Shown: positions 35,831 to 45,036 of the stretch, piece after piece
Layout of the letters: every line of letters starts with the position of its first letter
Numbering within the stretch: position 1 is the first letter of the stretch
Source of the DNA: Candidatus Aalborgicola bjergmarkensis
Lineage (GTDB): Bacteria > Pseudomonadota > Gammaproteobacteria > Burkholderiales > Burkholderiaceae_C
DNA: 64,000 bases
Direction of reading: 5' to 3'
NCBI GenBank assembly: GCA_016708725.1
Contig: JADJFE010000006.1
Span: forward strand, 1-64,000
Program-made: the position numbers and the translations under genes
The notes under the pieces: model-generated
Told to the model about the DNA's origin: nothing
The model's database searches: none
Seen by the model: only the letters and a program-made list of their open reading frames with translations

Positions 35831-37849
35831 ATGGCTAAATCCGACCAGCAACGTGATCGACCCTGGCTGATGCGCACCTACAGCGGGCACAGTTCCGCGC
35901 AGGCATCCAATGCGCTGTACCGCACCAATCTGTCCAAGGGGCAAACGGGTCTTTCGGTGGCATTCGACTTGCCAACCCAGACCGGTTACGACTCGGACAG
36001 CCCGCTTGCGCGTGGCGAAGTGGGTAAGGTGGGCGTGCCGATTTCGCACATCGAGGACATGGACCAGCTGTTCGATCAGATTCCGCTGGATCAGATGAAC
36101 ACCTCCATGACCATCAACGCCACGGCACCCTGGCTGCTGGCCTTGTATATCGCCTTGGCACAGCGCCGGGGCATTGACCCGACCAAACTCAACGGCACTA
36201 CGCAAAACGACCTCATCAAGGAATATCTCTCGCGCGGCACCTACATTTACCCGCCGGGGCCGTCGATGCGTTTGATTGCCGACACCATCAACTACACGGT
36301 CAAACACGTTCCCAAATGGAACCCGACCAATATCTGCAGCTACCACCTGCAAGAAGCGGGTGCCACGCCGGTGCAGGAGTTGGCCTATGCCCTGAGCACT
36401 GCGACCACCGTGCTGGACCGCGTCAAGGCCTCGGGTGAAATTGCCGCAGCAGACTTTCCCCAGGTGGTCGAGCGCATTTCGTTCTTTGTCAATGCGGGCA
36501 TCCGCTTTGTCGAAGAGGTGTGCAAGATGCGCGCCTTTGGCCAGATATGGGATGAAATCACGCGCACACGCTACGGGGTTACAGATGCAGCCCAGCGGCG
36601 TTTCCGCTACGGCGTGCAGGTGAACTCACTGGGTCTGACCGAATCGCAGCCGGAAAACAATGTGCAGCGCATCGTGCTCGAAATGCTGGCGGTGGTACTG
36701 TCCAAAAACGCCCGTGCGCGTGCCGTGCAGTTACCGGCCTGGAACGAGGCCATGGGCTTGCCCCGCCCCTGGGATCAGCAATGGGCGCTGCGTATGCAGC
36801 AGGTCATGGCTTATGAGACCGATTTGCTGGAGTATGGTGACATCCTGGACGGCTCGCCGGTTATTGCCGCCAAGGTGGCCGAACTGGTGGAAGGTGCTAG
36901 GGCCGAGATGCAGGCCATCGAAGCGCAGGGCGGCATGATCGCTGCTATCGAGTCGGGCTATGTCAAGCGCGAACTGGTGCGCAGCCACATGAACCGCCTG
37001 CGCGCCATCGAAGCGGGTGAACTCAAGATCATCGGCGTCAACTGCTTTACGGAAACCGCCGAGTCGCCGCTGACCAAAGGGGCTGATGGCGGCATCATGA
37101 AAGTCGACCCCGCCGCCGAGCGCCAGCAGATCGAACGCTTGCAAGCGCACCGTGCCCGGCGTAACGCACAGGAAGTGCGCGCGGCGCTGGCGGCTTTGAC
37201 CGATGCCGCCAAAAGCAGTGAAAACATCATGCCCAGCTCCATCCGCTGCGCGCTTGCCGGTGTGACTACGGGCGAGTGGGCCGATGCGCTGCGTGGTGTG
37301 TTTGGCGAATTCCGTCCACCGACCGGCATTGATATTGCAAGCAATGCTACCGAAGTGCAGGGCAAGAAAGACACTGTGGCGCTCATCCGTGCGCGTGTTG
37401 CCAGTACCGGCGCGGCGTTGGGGCGGCCCCTGAAGCTGCTGGTGGGCAAGCCGGGGCTGGATGGCCACTCGAATGGTGCCGAGCAAATTGCAGTCAAGGC
37501 ACGCGATGTCGGCTTTGAGGTGGTCTATGACGGCATCCGCCTGACCCCGCAACAGCTGGCGCAGGCTGCACAGGAGGAAGGCGTACACATGCTGGGCCTG
37601 TCGATTCTGTCGGGCAGCCACATGGAGCTGATTACCTCGGTGCTGGACGAACTGCGCACGCGCGATCTCGGTGCCTTGCCCGTCATTGCCGGTGGCATCA
37701 TTCCGCTGGAAGATGCCGACAAGCTCACTGCCCTGGGCATCAAGGCGGTCTATACACCCAAGGACTTTGACTTCAATGCCATCATGGCCAATATGGTGGA
37801 CATCATCCGCGCCAGCAATGGCCTGGAGCCGCTGGGCGCTGTTGGCTAG
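35831..37849 (+). CDS. ecm: Ethylmalonyl-CoA mutase, coenzyme B12-dependent
   Basis: Rearranges ethylmalonyl-CoA to methylsuccinyl-CoA. The 672-residue single-chain mutase has an N-terminal barrel beginning WLMRTYSGHSSAQASN and a C-terminal B12-binding domain with DGHSNG (axial His near residue 545), LSILSGSH and PVIAGGIIP. It is closer in length and N-terminus to MeaA/Ecm than to the heteromeric methylmalonyl-CoA mutases. Context (mcd, mch, meaB, ccr) supports Ecm. It is followed by the hairpin unit and large repeat copy 2. Confidence 0.9.
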   Translation: MAKSDQQRDRPWLMRTYSGHSSAQASNALYRTNLSKGQTGLSVAFDLPTQTGYDSDSPLARGEVGKVGVPISHIEDMDQLFDQIPLDQMNTSMTINATAPWLLALYIALAQRRGIDPTKLNGTTQNDLIKEYLSRGTYIYPPGPSMRLIADTINYTVKHVPKWNPTNICSYHLQEAGATPVQELAYALSTATTVLDRVKASGEIAAADFPQVVERISFFVNAGIRFVEEVCKMRAFGQIWDEITRTRYGVTDAAQRRFRYGVQVNSLGLTESQPENNVQRIVLEMLAVVLSKNARARAVQLPAWNEAMGLPRPWDQQWALRMQQVMAYETDLLEYGDILDGSPVIAAKVAELVEGARAEMQAIEAQGGMIAAIESGYVKRELVRSHMNRLRAIEAGELKIIGVNCFTETAESPLTKGADGGIMKVDPAAERQQIERLQAHRARRNAQEVRAALAALTDAAKSSENIMPSSIRCALAGVTTGEWADALRGVFGEFRPPTGIDIASNATEVQGKKDTVALIRARVASTGAALGRPLKLLVGKPGLDGHSNGAEQIAVKARDVGFEVVYDGIRLTPQQLAQAAQEEGVHMLGLSILSGSHMELITSVLDELRTRDLGALPVIAGGIIPLEDADKLTALGIKAVYTPKDFDFNAIMANMVDIIRASNGLEPLGAVG

Positions 37850-37861
37850 CTGGCAATAAAC

Positions 37862-37895
37862 CGGCCTCCCACTTAAAGTGGGACAGCACGCTTGG
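37862..37895 (+). repeat. 34-bp hairpin unit directly after ecm
   Basis: Second copy of the unit found after mrdA, in the same orientation, starting 13 bases after the ecm stop. Here the stem is a perfect CCCACTT / AAGTGGG around one base, followed by GACAGCACGCTTGG. Confidence 0.65.
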
Positions 37896-37918
37896 CAATT
37901 CCCCAGCCAAAGCGCTCC

Positions 37919-38143
37919 TGATACAATAGCTGTTCCCGCTTGTACCATAAGGCTTACAGCCCGATTTGCCATGCAAAAACACCCGAAAACGGCCCGTTTT
38001 GATGTCTCATGGCGGTGTCTGGCATCGCCTTGAGCCGTCTTGAAGGGCAAAATTCAAGGCAAATATGACTGTATGCCTTATGTACCAAGCGGGTGCAGCT
38101 ATGTTTTTTGTAGAGACGGCGCCACAGACGAATGCGCGCATTC
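37919..38143 (+). repeat. Dispersed composite repeat, copy 2 (about 225 bp)
   Basis: The inverse-orientation partner of 14554-14777, alignable end to end. It has arms at 37924-37970 (plus) and 38058-38103 (minus) and a spacer of about 87 bp with a GCAAAAACACCC segment and an AAGGGCAAAATTCAAGGC segment shared with copy 1. There is no coding frame. It fills most of the 382-bp gap between ecm and meaB, inside what is otherwise a close-packed operon. Confidence 0.8.
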
Positions 38144-38231
38144 GGCGGCTTTGGCGGCATTCCGGGACGTGGCGGTCGGGCTGCGAACACCGTGCTGAGG
38201 TATCATCCGCCACCGAACTTTCAGCCGTCAG

Positions 38232-39233
38232 ATGAATTTACCCGATCCCGAGCAGCTTGCGCAGCGCATCGCACGTGGTGAGCGCGCGGCGGTGGCTGGC
38301 GGCTTGAACCTGCTGGACAACGCTTTGCCCCAGGCACGGGCTTGTGCCGCACGGCTGCTGGCGGCGTTGTCGGGGGAGCGCTGGCTTACTGGCGGGCATA
38401 TTGTTGGCGTGACCGGCCCGCCCGGCGTTGGCAAATCCTCGTTGCTGGCGGCTTTGATCCGGGAGTGGCGGCTGCTGGGCCGCAGTGTTGCCGTGCTGGC
38501 CGTTGATCCATCAAGCCGACCGGAGATCGGCGGTGGTGCCTTGCTGGGCGACCGGTTGCGCATCAAAAGCGTGGTGCACGACGAAGGTGTGTTCATCCGT
38601 TCGCTGGCCAGCCGCAACCAGTTAGGAGGCGTGGCCACCGAAGTCTGGCCCATGAGCTGGTTGCTACTGACGTGTTTTGATGTGGTAGTGATCGAGACCG
38701 TGGGCGTAGGCCAGACCGAAATCGACATTGCCGAAATCAGCGACACCGTATGTTACGTGGCGCAACCGGCCTCGGGCGACACTATCCAGTATCTGAAATC
38801 CGGGATCATGGAGATTCCCGATGTTTTTGCCGTCAACAAGGCCGACATGGGCGCCGCAGCCACCAAGACGGCTGCCGACATTGGCCGCATTGGAGAGCGC
38901 CCTGATCGCCTGCAGGATTGGGCGTACCCGGTGTGCCTGGTCAGCGCCACGCATGGCAGTGGCATCGATCAACTGGTGGCGCATTTTGACGCACACCGGC
39001 GGTTTCTGCTGCGCACAGGGCGGATGGAACCTTTGCGTCTGCGCCACCAGCGCGGCTGGGTATTGCGCTTGCTGAAAGATGAATTCGGCTCTTTTGGCGT
39101 CAATCTGGCCGGTGGCCGCACGGCGTTGAGCGAACGTCTAAGCCACAAGCGTCTGGGTCAGTTTGCCGAGTACGCCAGCGTGCGTGAAGACATCTTGTCT
39201 CGTTTTATTCCCTCTTTTATCCCATCTTCTTGA
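38232..39233 (+). CDS. meaB: MeaB/ArgK-family GTPase, B12-mutase chaperone
   Basis: A 333-residue G3E P-loop GTPase that protects and reloads acyl-CoA mutases with adenosylcobalamin. Walker A GVTGPPGVGKSS is at about residues 58-70, followed by AVDPSSRPEIGGGALLGDR, the switch ETVGVGQTEIDIAEISD and the base-recognition motif VNKAD. It probably serves the ecm product encoded upstream, although R2 separates the two genes. Fifteen bases separate it from ccr. Confidence 0.92.
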   Translation: MNLPDPEQLAQRIARGERAAVAGGLNLLDNALPQARACAARLLAALSGERWLTGGHIVGVTGPPGVGKSSLLAALIREWRLLGRSVAVLAVDPSSRPEIGGGALLGDRLRIKSVVHDEGVFIRSLASRNQLGGVATEVWPMSWLLLTCFDVVVIETVGVGQTEIDIAEISDTVCYVAQPASGDTIQYLKSGIMEIPDVFAVNKADMGAAATKTAADIGRIGERPDRLQDWAYPVCLVSATHGSGIDQLVAHFDAHRRFLLRTGRMEPLRLRHQRGWVLRLLKDEFGSFGVNLAGGRTALSERLSHKRLGQFAEYASVREDILSRFIPSFIPSS

Positions 39234-39248
39234 AAAGGAACCAACCGT

Positions 39249-41009
39249 ATGAGTAAACCACTGTATGACATCGCCGAGCAACCCCCTTTGGGTTTTGTGC
39301 CACAGCAAATGCACGCATGGGTCGTGCGCGAAGAGCGTTTTGGCGAACCCGTCAAAGCGTTTCAAAAGGAAGTGCTCGATGTGCCCGACATTGGCGATGA
39401 TGAGGTGCTGGTCTATGTCATGGCCGCCGGCATCAACTACAACAACGTCTGGGCGGGCCTGGGCGTTCCCGTCAACGTGATTGCTACGCGCAACAAGCAA
39501 GGCGAGCCGGAGCCGTTTCACATTGGCGGCAGCGATGCCTCGGGCATCATCTACAAGGTTGGCAAGAATGTGCGCCAATGGAAAATCGGCGACGAAGTGG
39601 TGGTGCACTGCGGCATGTGGGACGTTCACGACACCGGCGTGCTGGCAGGGCAAGACCCGATGTACGCGCCGAGTTTTCGCATCTGGGGCTATGAGTCCAA
39701 CTACGGCAGTTTTGCCCAGTTTACGCGCGTGCAGGCGCACCAGTGCGTACCGCGCCCACAGCACCTGAGCTGGGAAGAGGCGGCATCCTATATGCTGGTG
39801 GGCGCCACCGCTTACCGCATGCTGACAGGCTGGGGCGAGCATCAGGTGCAGAAAAACGACGTGGTGCTGATCTGGGGCGGCGCCGGGGGCTTGGGCTCGA
39901 TGGCGATTCAGATCGCGCGTGCCAAGGGAGCGATTCCAGTGGCAGTGGTTTCTAGCGATGACAAGATTGAATACTGCAAACAGCTCGGCGCCAAAGGTGC
40001 CATCAACCGGGGCCAGTTCAAGCACTGGGGCATGCTGCCGCACTGGAAGGATACCGTAGGCTACAACGAGTGGCTCAAGGGCGCGCGCGGCTTTGGCAAG
40101 GCGATCTGGGACGTGCTGGGCGAAAAGCGCAGCCCGCGCATCGTCTTTGAGCATCCGGGGGAAACCACCATTCCCTCGTCGATCTTTGTCTGCGAGACCG
40201 GCGGCATGGTCGTCATCTGCGCCGGCACCACGGGTTACAACGCCACCGTCGATCTGCGCTATCTGTGGATGCGCCAGAAGCGCTTGCAAGGTTCGCACTT
40301 TGCCAACGACGAACAGGCTCAGGGCTTCAACGATCTGGTCTTGTCGGGTGACATTGACCCCTGCATGTCCAAGGCTGTGGATTACGAAGGCTTGCCGCAG
40401 GTACACCAGCTCATGTACGAAAACAAACACCCGCACGGCAATATGGCCGTGCTGGTTGGTGCGCCCGGCTTTGGCCAGGGTATCACCCGCCCCGAACTGC
40501 GCAAGGATCATCCCACAGCGCCCATGCACGATGACTGGGACGGCGCGCGCGGCGTGCCCGATGTATTGCCCGAAGCTAGCGAGGATGCGGCTGTCATGGG
40601 CAAGATTTCGATGCAACTGGGTGTGGCCGACATCATGCACAAGGGTCTGATTGCCTGTCAGCGAAACAGCTCGATTGGCGACATCACCAGGATCATGCTG
40701 GAGCAGCACATCCATGCCGTGATCGTGACCGATGAAGAGCAAAAACCGATTGGTATCGTTTCCCAGTCCGACATCGTGATGGCCAGCCAGAGCAAGACCC
40801 GTTTTGAGCTGCGTGCGCTCACGGCACGTGATGTGATGACACACGGTTGCATCACCTGTGACGTATCCAGCAAACTGGCCGATGCCATTGCACTGATGAC
40901 CCGCCACCGCATCCACCGTCTGGTGGTCGTGGATGCGCAGGACAAGGCACAAAAAGGCATTGGCCTCATTTCCATGACCGATGTGCTGGCGCATTACGTC
41001 AGCGGCTAG
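39249..41009 (+). CDS. ccr: Crotonyl-CoA carboxylase/reductase with C-terminal CBS domain pair
   Basis: Reductively carboxylates crotonyl-CoA to ethylmalonyl-CoA with NADPH and CO2. Residues 1 to about 415 are the medium-chain reductase body: NADPH loop WGGAGGLGSMAIQ (209-221), the crotonyl/CO2-pocket candidates Tyr148-Glu149 and His350 in QGSHFAND, and the NKHPHGNMAVLV end typical of Ccr. A linker (about 415-455) then leads to two CBS motifs (about 458-512 and 523-584). Ordinary Ccr is about 430-450 residues; the extra 135 residues are in the same uninterrupted frame. CBS pairs commonly bind AMP, ADP, ATP or SAM, so allosteric control is inferred. Confidence 0.92.
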   Translation: MSKPLYDIAEQPPLGFVPQQMHAWVVREERFGEPVKAFQKEVLDVPDIGDDEVLVYVMAAGINYNNVWAGLGVPVNVIATRNKQGEPEPFHIGGSDASGIIYKVGKNVRQWKIGDEVVVHCGMWDVHDTGVLAGQDPMYAPSFRIWGYESNYGSFAQFTRVQAHQCVPRPQHLSWEEAASYMLVGATAYRMLTGWGEHQVQKNDVVLIWGGAGGLGSMAIQIARAKGAIPVAVVSSDDKIEYCKQLGAKGAINRGQFKHWGMLPHWKDTVGYNEWLKGARGFGKAIWDVLGEKRSPRIVFEHPGETTIPSSIFVCETGGMVVICAGTTGYNATVDLRYLWMRQKRLQGSHFANDEQAQGFNDLVLSGDIDPCMSKAVDYEGLPQVHQLMYENKHPHGNMAVLVGAPGFGQGITRPELRKDHPTAPMHDDWDGARGVPDVLPEASEDAAVMGKISMQLGVADIMHKGLIACQRNSSIGDITRIMLEQHIHAVIVTDEEQKPIGIVSQSDIVMASQSKTRFELRALTARDVMTHGCITCDVSSKLADAIALMTRHRIHRLVVVDAQDKAQKGIGLISMTDVLAHYVSG

Positions 41010-41359
41010 GCCAGTTTACGTCCTGTACAGCCGGTTTGTAAGGTAAATCCGGCTGTAGGTCTTGCTGTATGTGCGGGAACCGCTCCTTATTTTGATTGTA
41101 TTGCCAGTTTTTCCCGACATGCTGGCACATTTCGTTGAAGACTCGGCATCGCGTGTTTGCATCGCTGTGAAAGTCATATTCAGCAGTAACCACGCGATAC
41201 AAGCGGTTATTACCCCAGGTGACGTTGAGAGTAGACTGTTTGCCGGTATCGTCTGCCATATCCGGGGGTCGTGACCGCCACCATTGTCAGATGGTGTTTG
41301 ATGGTTTCAGAGGGCAATCGGATACCTCCCTCCCTCACTCAATCTATATTGGATATACC
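41010..41359. other. Intergenic stretch between ccr and the chemoreceptor; weak hypothetical frame and one repeat arm
   Basis: On the minus strand an 86-codon frame (41259-40999) runs through this space and overlaps the end of ccr. It has no recognisable motif, no Shine-Dalgarno sequence and contains the repeat arm, so I do not call it a gene. No clear terminator for ccr or promoter for the chemoreceptor was found. Confidence 0.5.
41042..41085 (-). repeat. Dispersed repeat, single arm
   Basis: Read on the minus strand: AGCGGTTCCCGC, then CATACAGCAAG, then CTACAGCCGGATTTACC, a close match to the large-copy arms. A second ACAGCCGG segment lies just upstream on the plus strand (41028-41035), suggesting the remnant of a facing arm. 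Confidence 0.65.
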
Positions 41360-43015
41360 ATGCTCTTCAAGCACTACTCGATTCGTGCCCGAATGTTGGT
41401 TGGCTTTGGCATTCTGATTGCCATGATTTTGGTGTCTGCAGTGTTTTCTGCGTACAACATGGGACGGCTGGCCGACGATACCAAAAATCTTTACGAACAT
41501 CCAATGACCGTCACCAATGCTATTTTGGCAGTAGATGGCAACATTGTTCGCATGCACCGTAGCATGAAGGACGTGGCGTTGGCCAAAACACCGGAAGAAG
41601 TCCAGAAAGCAGCCGCTGCCGTGGACAACTACGAACAGCGTGTGGAAACGGACCTGAAAGTTGTGCGACAGGCATTTCTTGGCCCGGTGAAAATGGTTGA
41701 CGACATTACCCGACCTATTGCCGAATGGCGGCCGATACGCGGGCGCGTCATCGAACTGATGAAACAAGGCAAAGCCGAAGACGCTGCAGCGATCACAAAA
41801 ACCGAAGGTGCCCAGAAGGTTGCGGAAATCACCCGGACGATTGATGAGTTGAAAACCTGGGCGCAGAACAAAGGTCGTTCGTTTTATGAAAGCTCCGGCA
41901 AGAGGGCATCTGACAGCCTTTGGGTATTGTTACTTGAGAATGCCGCTACAGTTGCGATTGCCTTGGTCATTGGCATCTTGATTGAAAGAAGCATCACGCA
42001 CCCCATTGCCGATGCCCTGAAGGTGGCGCAGGCCGTCGCGGCTGGAGACTTGAATTCGCATATTGATGTTAATCGCCAAGACGAAGTCGGGCGGCTGCTG
42101 CAGACTATGCAAACCATGCAAACAAGCCTGAGAAACGTCGTTACCAGTGTGCGCCAAAGTTCCGAGGGATTGGCCAACGGCAGTACCGAAATTGCCCAGG
42201 GCAATAATGACCTGAGCACCCGCACCGAGCAACAGGCCAGTGCATTGGAGCAAACCGCTGCCAGTATGGAGGAGCTCAGTTCCACCGTCAAACAGAATGC
42301 AGAAACTGCCCATCGCGCTAACCAGTTGGCCCTGAATGCATCAGCCGTAGCCGTCAAGGGTGGCGAAGTGGTGGGTCAGGTGGTGGATACCATGAAAGGC
42401 ATCAACGATGCCTCGCGCAAGATTTCCGACATCATCAGCGTGATCGACGGCATTGCGTTCCAAACCAATATCCTGGCACTCAATGCTGCGGTGGAAGCGG
42501 CGCGTGCTGGGGAACAAGGGCGCGGTTTTGCCGTGGTGGCCAGCGAAGTGCGCAGTCTCGCCGGACGCAGTGCTGAAGCCGCCAAGGAAATCAAAGGGCT
42601 CATCAATGCCAGTGTGGAGCGGGTGGAGCAGGGCACCAGTCTGGTAGATCGGGCTGGCACCACCATGAACGAAGTGGTGAATAGCATCAAGCAAGTCGCC
42701 GAACTTGTGGGGGAAATCAATTCTGCCAGCAACGAGCAGGCCGCAGGAATCGCCCAAATTAGCGAGGCTATCGGCCACATGGACCACACTACCCAGCAAA
42801 ACGCCGCTTTGGTAGAGCAAACCGCCGCAGCTGCCGGCAGTCTCAGTAATCAGGCGCAGGATTTGGTGCAGGTGGTGGCAATATTCAATGTCGGAGGTCC
42901 GTCAGCGCAGAACAGGCTACAAAAACCAGCACAGCACACACCATCCAGAATGGTCACGGAAAAGGGAACGTTGCCTCGGCTGCCTGCTTCACGTACCCGG
43001 CTGTTACCCGCCTGA
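41360..43015 (+). CDS. Methyl-accepting chemotaxis protein (4HB sensor)
   Basis: A 551-residue inner-membrane chemoreceptor. TM1 is about residues 10-32, a four-helix-bundle periplasmic sensor follows (about 35-185), then TM2 (about 188-210), HAMP (about 212-265) and the signalling domain. The hairpin tip is intact: ISVIDGIAFQTNILALNAAV and ARAGEQGRGFAVVASEVR. The ATG at 41360 gives the normal N-terminus; longer in-frame sequence upstream is non-coding in character. The C-terminal 35 residues are poorly conserved and lack an obvious CheR/CheB-tethering pentapeptide. Confidence 0.93.
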   Translation: MLFKHYSIRARMLVGFGILIAMILVSAVFSAYNMGRLADDTKNLYEHPMTVTNAILAVDGNIVRMHRSMKDVALAKTPEEVQKAAAAVDNYEQRVETDLKVVRQAFLGPVKMVDDITRPIAEWRPIRGRVIELMKQGKAEDAAAITKTEGAQKVAEITRTIDELKTWAQNKGRSFYESSGKRASDSLWVLLLENAATVAIALVIGILIERSITHPIADALKVAQAVAAGDLNSHIDVNRQDEVGRLLQTMQTMQTSLRNVVTSVRQSSEGLANGSTEIAQGNNDLSTRTEQQASALEQTAASMEELSSTVKQNAETAHRANQLALNASAVAVKGGEVVGQVVDTMKGINDASRKISDIISVIDGIAFQTNILALNAAVEAARAGEQGRGFAVVASEVRSLAGRSAEAAKEIKGLINASVERVEQGTSLVDRAGTTMNEVVNSIKQVAELVGEINSASNEQAAGIAQISEAIGHMDHTTQQNAALVEQTAAAAGSLSNQAQDLVQVVAIFNVGGPSAQNRLQKPAQHTPSRMVTEKGTLPRLPASRTRLLPA

Positions 43016-43082
43016 GAGCAGAAAACAGCAAAAATACTACAGTCCGATTGCTCACTTTTTCGGGGTAATTCAAAGCGCACAT

Positions 43083-43120
43083 CCAGCTGCAAGCCTTGCT
43101 GGATGTGCGGGTGGCGCTAT
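43083..43120 (-). repeat. Dispersed repeat, single arm with hairpin
   Basis: Read on the minus strand: ATAGC, 4 bases, CCCGC, then CATCCAGCAAGGCTTGCAGC, matching the large-copy arms. The plus strand here also forms a 10-bp stem CACATCCAGC / GCTGGATGTG (43079-43109), so it may work as the 3-prime end of the chemoreceptor transcript. Confidence 0.6.
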
Positions 43121-43273
43121 CAGTTTTGCTTGACTGTTGTCCGCTCTTTTATCTTTTGACGAGCGTTCTACAATCCGGGTGCATTTTCTTGCTTCTTTTT
43201 GCTTCTGGACCCCACTCAGCCTCGTTTTGTCGACGTGACGTGTGGGCTTTTTGACTACTGGGTTCGCTGACAC

Positions 43274-44260
43274 ATGGCGGTTTATACAGAGGTCTCTTTT
43301 GCCGAGGCCGATCAATTTTTGCAAAGCCTGCATTTGGGAAACCTTCAGTCCATGGTTCCATGTTCCGGGGGGATAGAAAACACCAATTACTTCGTCACAA
43401 CGGATCAGTCGGCTTTCGTTTTGACCTTGTTTGAGCGTTTGAGCGCCGAACAGCTGCCGTACTACCTAAGACTCATGAAGCATCTGGCGCAGCATGGCAT
43501 CGCGGTGCCCAACCCCAGCGCCAACCAAAATGGTGATGTGGTGCACATGCTCAAAGCCAAACCGGCTGCGGTGGTCAACCGGCTGCGTGGCAGAAGCGAA
43601 CTGGCGCCTACAGCAACCCACTGTGCGCTGGTGGGCGAGGCATTGGCGCGTATGCATCTGGCGGCCAGCGATTTTGGCCTGCACCAACCCCATCTGCGTG
43701 GGCTGGACTGGTGGAATGAGACGGTGCCGGTGGTGCTGCCCTTTGTGCAGCCTGAGCAGGCGCAGCTTTTGCAAAGCGAATTGGCATACCAAAACCAGAT
43801 TGCTGCCCTGGCGGCATATGCAAGCTTGCCGCGAGGTCCCATCCACGCCGATTTATTTCGTGACAATGTGCTGTTCGAGTCAACGGGAGGTTCGAACGGT
43901 TCTCCCTCCCTGACTGGTTTTTTTGATTTCTATTTTGCAGGGGAAGACACCTGGTTATTCGATATTGCCGTGTGCCTCAATGACTGGTGCATTGACCTGG
44001 ATACCGGTGCCATGGATGCAGGACGGACGCAAGCTTTCTTGTCCGCCTACGCCGTCGTGCGGCCGCTGCAGTCCCATGAGCATGCGTTGTTACCGGCAAT
44101 GTTGCGTGCGGGGGCTTTGCGCTTTTGGATATCAAGGCTGTGGGACTTTCATCTGCCACGCGAAGCGGCTGTCTTGCAAGCACACGACCCCGAACATTTT
44201 GAACGGGTACTGCGTCAGCGCATTGCATGCACCAGTCTTCCAGACTACACAGACACATGA
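43274..44260 (+). CDS. thrB: Homoserine kinase (ThrB2 type)
   Basis: Phosphorylates homoserine in threonine synthesis. The 328-residue protein has the aminoglycoside-phosphotransferase fold used by betaproteobacterial ThrB: PCSGGIENTNYFV near the N-terminus, catalytic PIHADLFRDNVLF (about 190-203) and the metal-binding GFFDFYFAGEDTWLFD. Its stop overlaps the next gene by ATGA. Confidence 0.92.
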   Translation: MAVYTEVSFAEADQFLQSLHLGNLQSMVPCSGGIENTNYFVTTDQSAFVLTLFERLSAEQLPYYLRLMKHLAQHGIAVPNPSANQNGDVVHMLKAKPAAVVNRLRGRSELAPTATHCALVGEALARMHLAASDFGLHQPHLRGLDWWNETVPVVLPFVQPEQAQLLQSELAYQNQIAALAAYASLPRGPIHADLFRDNVLFESTGGSNGSPSLTGFFDFYFAGEDTWLFDIAVCLNDWCIDLDTGAMDAGRTQAFLSAYAVVRPLQSHEHALLPAMLRAGALRFWISRLWDFHLPREAAVLQAHDPEHFERVLRQRIACTSLPDYTDT

Positions 44261-45036
44261 AACTGCGTATCCTCCCGGCAAGCAGGGGTATTCAATGGGT
44301 CAGGCAAGGAATCCAGACTTTTTTCCGCCAGCCATTGGCCTTGACGGGCCTTTTTTTCATGTTTTTGCTTGCCATGTCGGTACTCAGTCTGGTTCCATTG
44401 ATCGGCAATGTGTTGGCACTGGCACTGTTTCCGGGTGCAAGCCTGGGCTTGATGGTCGCGGCCCGTGAGACCAATGAAGGAAGGTTTCCCATGCCATTGG
44501 TGATGGTGAGTGCTTTTCGTGCGGGTCGAGAGCGGTTGCAGGCGATGCTGATTTTGGGCGTTTTGTATGCTTGCGGGTTCATGCTGGTTCTGGGATGCTC
44601 TGCTTTGTTCGATGGGGGTAAATTTGCCAGTCTCAACCTGGGCGGTGGCCGCATGACGGCAGAACTGGTACAGGAGGCGGACTTTCAAACGGCAATGCTG
44701 GTGGCAATGGCCTTGTACACCCTTTTGTCGTTGGTATTCTGGCATGCACCAGCGCTGGTTCACTGGCAAGGAGTTGCGCCGGTGAAAAGTTTATTTTTTA
44801 GTTTTGTTGCCTGTATCCGCAATTTCTGGGCTTTTGCCGTGTACGGTGTAGTCTGGATTTTCCTCTTTCTTTTTTTGAGCATCATTTCGCTAACTTTGGC
44901 AGCCATGTTGGGCGGACCGGAAGCGCTTGGGGTCATACTGTATCCGGTTGTCATCTTTCTGGTGACCATGTTTTTCACATCTATTTATTTCACATTCGTT
45001 GATAGTTTCGAAATTACTCCTGGAGATCAGTCATGA
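44257..45036 (+). CDS. BPSS1780-family membrane protein
   Basis: A 259-residue membrane protein of unknown function with about six hydrophobic helices, and the N-terminal LPASRGIQWVRQGIQTFFRQP typical of this Burkholderiales family. It is coupled to thrB (ATGA) and to the FecR-domain gene (ATGA). An upstream in-frame start at 44227 would lie inside thrB and is less likely. Confidence 0.82.
   Translation: MKLRILPASRGIQWVRQGIQTFFRQPLALTGLFFMFLLAMSVLSLVPLIGNVLALALFPGASLGLMVAARETNEGRFPMPLVMVSAFRAGRERLQAMLILGVLYACGFMLVLGCSALFDGGKFASLNLGGGRMTAELVQEADFQTAMLVAMALYTLLSLVFWHAPALVHWQGVAPVKSLFFSFVACIRNFWAFAVYGVVWIFLFLFLSIISLTLAAMLGGPEALGVILYPVVIFLVTMFFTSIYFTFVDSFEITPGDQS

Noticed and set aside
36731..38050. 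Minus-strand frame of 439 codons opposite ecm and repeat copy 2
   Set aside because: Antisense shadow of ecm; the part past ecm runs through the repeat, which has no coding character.
39138..40994. Long open frame (618 codons) on the minus strand opposite ccr
   Set aside because: It mirrors the third-position G/C bias of ccr, has no recognisable motif and lies wholly under a well-supported gene.
40999..41259. Possible 86-residue gene between ccr and the chemoreceptor, minus strand
   Set aside because: No ribosome site, no motif, overlaps ccr and includes a repeat arm; kept only as a note in the intergenic entry.
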